Part shown: positions 13,151 through 13,274 of the stretch, piece by piece
Layout: every line of letters starts with the position of its first letter
Numbering within the stretch: the stretch's first letter is position 1
Assembly (NCBI GenBank): GCA_023489375.1
Contig: JAMDCX010000121.1
Coordinates: 1-13,274 of the forward strand
Source: Planctomycetota bacterium
GTDB taxonomy: Bacteria > Planctomycetota > Phycisphaerae > WQYP01
Direction: 5' to 3'
Length of the DNA stretch: 13,274 nt
Notes under the pieces: model-generated
What the model saw: only the letters and a program-made list of their open reading frames with translations
What the model was told of the DNA's origin: nothing
Databases searched by the model: none
Translations under genes and position numbers: made by a program

Positions 13151-13274
13151 TAACACAGACATTCCTGTCTGTGAGTTTTGTAGCACAGACATTCCTGTCT
13201 GTGAGTTTTGTAGCACAGACATTCCTGTCTGTGAGCTTTGGGATACAGACGTTCTTGTCTGTGAGTTTTGGGAT
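13151..13274. repeat. Tandem array of 30-bp palindromic repeats (at least 4 units)
   Basis: Units begin at 13151, 13181, 13211 and 13241, with the first four bases of a fifth at 13271 where the window ends. Each carries a hairpin: units 2 and 3 contain CACAGACATTCCTGTCTGTG, 8-bp arms around TTCC, followed by GAGTTTTG or GAGCTTTG. Unit 4 has ACAGACGTTCTTGTCTGT, where two changes leave a G-T pair in the stem as RNA. Units are joined head to tail with no unique spacers, so this is not a CRISPR array. It lies upstream of the pgk promoter and its full length is not visible. Confidence 0.9.

Noticed and set aside
13151..13274. CRISPR array
   Set aside because: The 30-bp units are contiguous, with no unique spacers between them, and no cas gene is in the window.
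1..13274. tRNA or rRNA genes
   Set aside because: No cloverleaf with tRNA-type conserved arms and no rRNA-like sequence was recognised; the three-way junction at 5091-5177 lacks T-loop and anticodon features.

Overview
This 13.3 kb window looks like chromosomal DNA of a bacterium with moderate GC content. The FabI-type enoyl reductase, alanine racemase and long-form Sua5/TsaC fit a peptidoglycan-making bacterium. The mix of IS630- and IS66-type DNA, many small palindromes and wide intergenic spaces would suit an uncultured Planctomycetota/PVC-like lineage. That placement is a weak inference and no marker here proves it.

The window falls into three parts. (1) Positions 1-2728, mostly + strand and loosely spaced: the tail of an IS630-family transposase, a single-domain rhodanese, an RmlD-like sugar-nucleotide reductase (catalytic-motif Lys replaced by Arg), then about 730 bases rich in hairpins with one 22-codon hydrophobic mini-ORF behind a strong ribosome binding site. 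(2) Positions 2729-6755, a mobile or accessory segment on the + strand: an HK97-type portal protein and prohead protease with no terminase or capsid gene beside them, a 152-bp IS66-like MITE with intact terminal inverted repeats and a perfect 8-bp target duplication, an 87-base nested inverted-repeat structure that covers the start of the next gene, and an AAA ATPase of the Orc1/Cdc6-like (AAA_16) type. (3) Positions 6756-13052, a compact - strand housekeeping cluster read in the order pgk, rpe, fabI, tsaC/sua5, alr, M29 aminopeptidase. Spacing is tight, with one clear ATGA overlap (tsaC/alr) and a possible second one (pgk/rpe). It is preceded by a sigma70-like promoter and, further upstream, a tandem array of 30-bp palindromic repeats running off the window end.

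Functionally, the - strand cluster joins glycolysis and pentose phosphate interconversion (Pgk, Rpe), fatty-acid elongation (FabI), the t6A tRNA modification precursor (TsaC), D-alanine supply for peptidoglycan (Alr) and peptide turnover (M29). They form no single pathway, so the likeliest link is shared transcription of growth genes. No known multi-gene defence system can be recognised. The most unusual items are the IS66-like MITE, the nested inverted repeat over the ATPase start, the orphan portal-protease pair and the 30-bp hairpin array.
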